From an uncultured Haliea sp. (GTDB taxonomy: Bacteria; Pseudomonadota; Gammaproteobacteria; Pseudomonadales; Halieaceae): a stretch of DNA of 34,798 bases. The notes under the pieces were generated by a model, which saw only the letters and a list, made by a program, of their open reading frames with translations, was not told the DNA's origin and ran no database searches. The stretch's first letter is position 1. The number at the start of each line of letters is the position of its first letter. The position numbers and the translations under genes are program-made. Shown piece by piece: positions 33,228-34,798 of the stretch. Location: the NCBI GenBank assembly GCA_913062625.1, contig CAJXWP010000003.1, positions 69,640 through 104,437 on the forward strand, read 5' to 3'.

Positions 33228-34474
33228 TGGACTCTTCGTCTAGTGATCTTTGTCAGTATAGGGTGCGCTGATCGGACACCACTTCGAAACGGTCTGTCAA
33301 CGGTACAGTATCAGGGCTTTTATTTGCCATCTTTGAGAGGAGAAACACGACATTCCGACCCTCCCGTTGTTTGCACCTCTTCCTAGGGCGCCACCCAAGA
33401 CATTGCCTCTTTTCGCAAGAAGCCAATCGACAACCCAGCACTATCCTCGCGAATAAAGCGGGCTTGCCAGATTATATAAGATCGCAAATCAATTGCTCAC
33501 TAGATTCGCTTTTCAAAAAATTGACTCTATATATTCAGTATTGTCTCTGCGTTAATAACGTCAAGGCCTTGGAGCTTTAGCGCGCCTACCGAAGTACTTT
33601 GGAATTCGATACGGTGCGCACAGCACCACGAGTCTGGTATAGCCCTTGATGAACTAAGAGCAGAGCCTCACGGACGCACATCAGCACCGCCCCGCCGTAC
33701 GCCCATCAAAAATAGCCCGCAGAACCCGTTAGCGGCAGGCAAGTAGCGCTGGAACCCACCGCTCAACAGCCAGTGTCGGTGACTGTCCGCTCTGGGCAGG
33801 TCATGGCTCCAGTGGATTGCAGGGCAAATGAAGCGAGCGGTAGTCTTTATCACTAATCTCTGTGATGGTCTCAGCTCCTACATCTTCGCACTGGACTCCT
33901 CCGTCGGAGGTGTCGCTAATCACCTCTGCCCCGGTTGTCACCTTATGAATTATGCTCAGGTTTGCCTCTTTGCTAGCTAACATGCACTCTCCACCTGAAG
34001 TATCGCTGAGCGGCGTTCTGGTGTGTAGGTCAAAATACGCCAGTCTGCGGCCAATCCAAACACCGCAACCGTCATCAGCCTCGCCATTACTGCTAACGTC
34101 AAAATCCGGCAACCCATTCTCTGTCTCCTCTCGATGTGGACGTCCACACAATCATTGCTTACAACCCATCTTCGTTGGAACAGGACTCTTCTTATTAGTT
34201 CCCTAAGCGCGAAAGATAAATTGAGCCGTGCATGTCTCAGCCATGCGGCCATCAAAGACAGCCGGAGAGCCAGCCTGCGGCGCTGCAAGCGCTGCGGCAC
34301 TGAAACAGTGAGTGCAGGAACGTCTGACAGCAAAACGACGCCCGAAGGAGCCGCCGTGTATTGCAATATCCGAGCGAGCTTTGCTCAGACTTGAGCTACT
34401 CCCATTGTTAGAGGTTGGCATCCGTTAAAACGAGGGAGGCTCAAGTTCACGTCGCCTGCTGATATTATATTTTT
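33228..34474. other. 1.25-kb region without a confident gene
   Basis: No family is recognisable. The best hint is on the minus strand at 33801-34151, an open frame with plausible protein texture (SDTSGGECMLASKEANLSI, ISDTSDGGVQCEDVGAETI) but no ribosome-binding site at its ATG. In another frame, AGGAGA stands 6 nt before an ATG near 34120 that opens a hydrophobic, signal-like start (MGCRILTLAVMARLMTVAVF) and runs to a stop at 33977. The two could be halves of one frameshifted secreted or lipoprotein gene. A perfect 14-bp palindrome, TGTGGACGTCCACA, is at 34135-34148. Confidence 0.3.
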
Positions 34475-34798
34475 TCACTTCTCTCCCAAGCGCAGGTGCA
34501 CAACTCCACCAAAGGCAGGGTAAATCGGATCACCATTGGGTAACAGTTGTAACGCCAGCATAATAGGGTTGAAGCGCTCGCTATCACCCAGAACGTAAAC
34601 AGCTCGTGTTTCTCCAGTGTCCCAGTCGAGGGTCTCCCACACCCATTTTCCGTCCTTAATACCTACCGCATGCAGACCTCGATCCTTCTTTGAAACAATG
34701 GGCACGCTGTTGGGGCTGGAAACGTCATCACGGGACCAAGCCACCTCGGCCTGCTGTGTTACAGGGTTCCACTGGAACTTCTGGATGCCAAAAGGCGT
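34475..34798 (-). CDS. C-terminal part of a hypothetical (beta-propeller-like) protein, cut by window edge
   Basis: The minus-strand frame is open from the right edge to a stop at 34475, giving the last 107 residues of a longer protein; its start lies outside the window. The visible part reads as short beta-strand-like repeats (IQKFQWNPVTQQAEVAWS, LHAVGIKDGKWVWETLDWDTG, PIYPAFGGVVHLRLG), which suggests a secreted beta-propeller or PQQ-like blade structure. I do not recognise the precise family. The GTG at 34744 is merely an internal codon, since coding texture continues upstream without interruption. Confidence 0.75.
   Translation of the reverse strand, partial: TPFGIQKFQWNPVTQQAEVAWSRDDVSSPNSVPIVSKKDRGLHAVGIKDGKWVWETLDWDTGETRAVYVLGDSERFNPIMLALQLLPNGDPIYPAFGGVVHLRLGEK

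Overview
The window looks like chromosomal DNA of a gammaproteobacterium, probably an aerobic marine member of the Pseudomonadales/Cellvibrionales sphere. That placement is an inference from gene order, not from a search. The two housekeeping blocks have the classical gammaproteobacterial order: pcnB-folK-deoxynucleoside kinase-panB-panC, and initiator tRNA (metY)-rimP-nusA-infB-rbfA-truB-rpsO-pnp. No integrase, transposase, CRISPR array, rRNA or phage gene is recognisable.

Layout. Positions 1-223 hold the tail of an off-window gene, a clear intrinsic terminator and the pcnB promoter region. From 224 to 6772 the plus strand carries pcnB, folK, a deoxynucleoside kinase, panB, panC and acs. pcnB can only be read from a non-AUG start. 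panB and panC are separated by an unusual 263-bp gap. A shared hairpin terminator at 6835-6864 separates acs from the convergent translation block. From 15663 down to 6893 the minus strand carries metY, a terminator, rimP, nusA, infB, rbfA, truB, rpsO and pnp, with a near-consensus promoter at 15747-15775. From 15664 to 21004 come small hypothetical genes, a heme-containing fatty acid cis/trans isomerase lipoprotein (cti), a periplasmic Sel1-repeat protein and low-gene-content DNA.

The most interesting part is 21000-31165, an iron-acquisition island with two convergent transcription units, each starting at a promoter overlapped by a Fur-box-like palindrome. The plus unit is an FbpABC-type ferric iron ABC transporter. 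The minus unit encodes, in order, a DUF4856-type lipoprotein with a perfect 9-bp tandem repeat coding for eight Val-Asp-Pro units, an imelysin-family lipoprotein whose GxHxxE motif is degenerate, a FecA-like TonB-dependent receptor, and a membrane di-iron hydroxylase/sterol desaturase-family enzyme. A cluster of four perfect hairpins, two with canonical GNRA and UNCG tetraloops, lies between the first two genes. My working model is that the surface lipoproteins and TonB receptor bring an iron species across the outer membrane and FbpABC moves ferric iron across the inner membrane. The role of the hydroxylase is unknown.

From 31166 to the end the DNA is sparse: a small membrane protein, a class II histone-deacetylase-like amidohydrolase, about 1.2 kb with no confident gene, and the C-terminal end of a protein running off the right edge.
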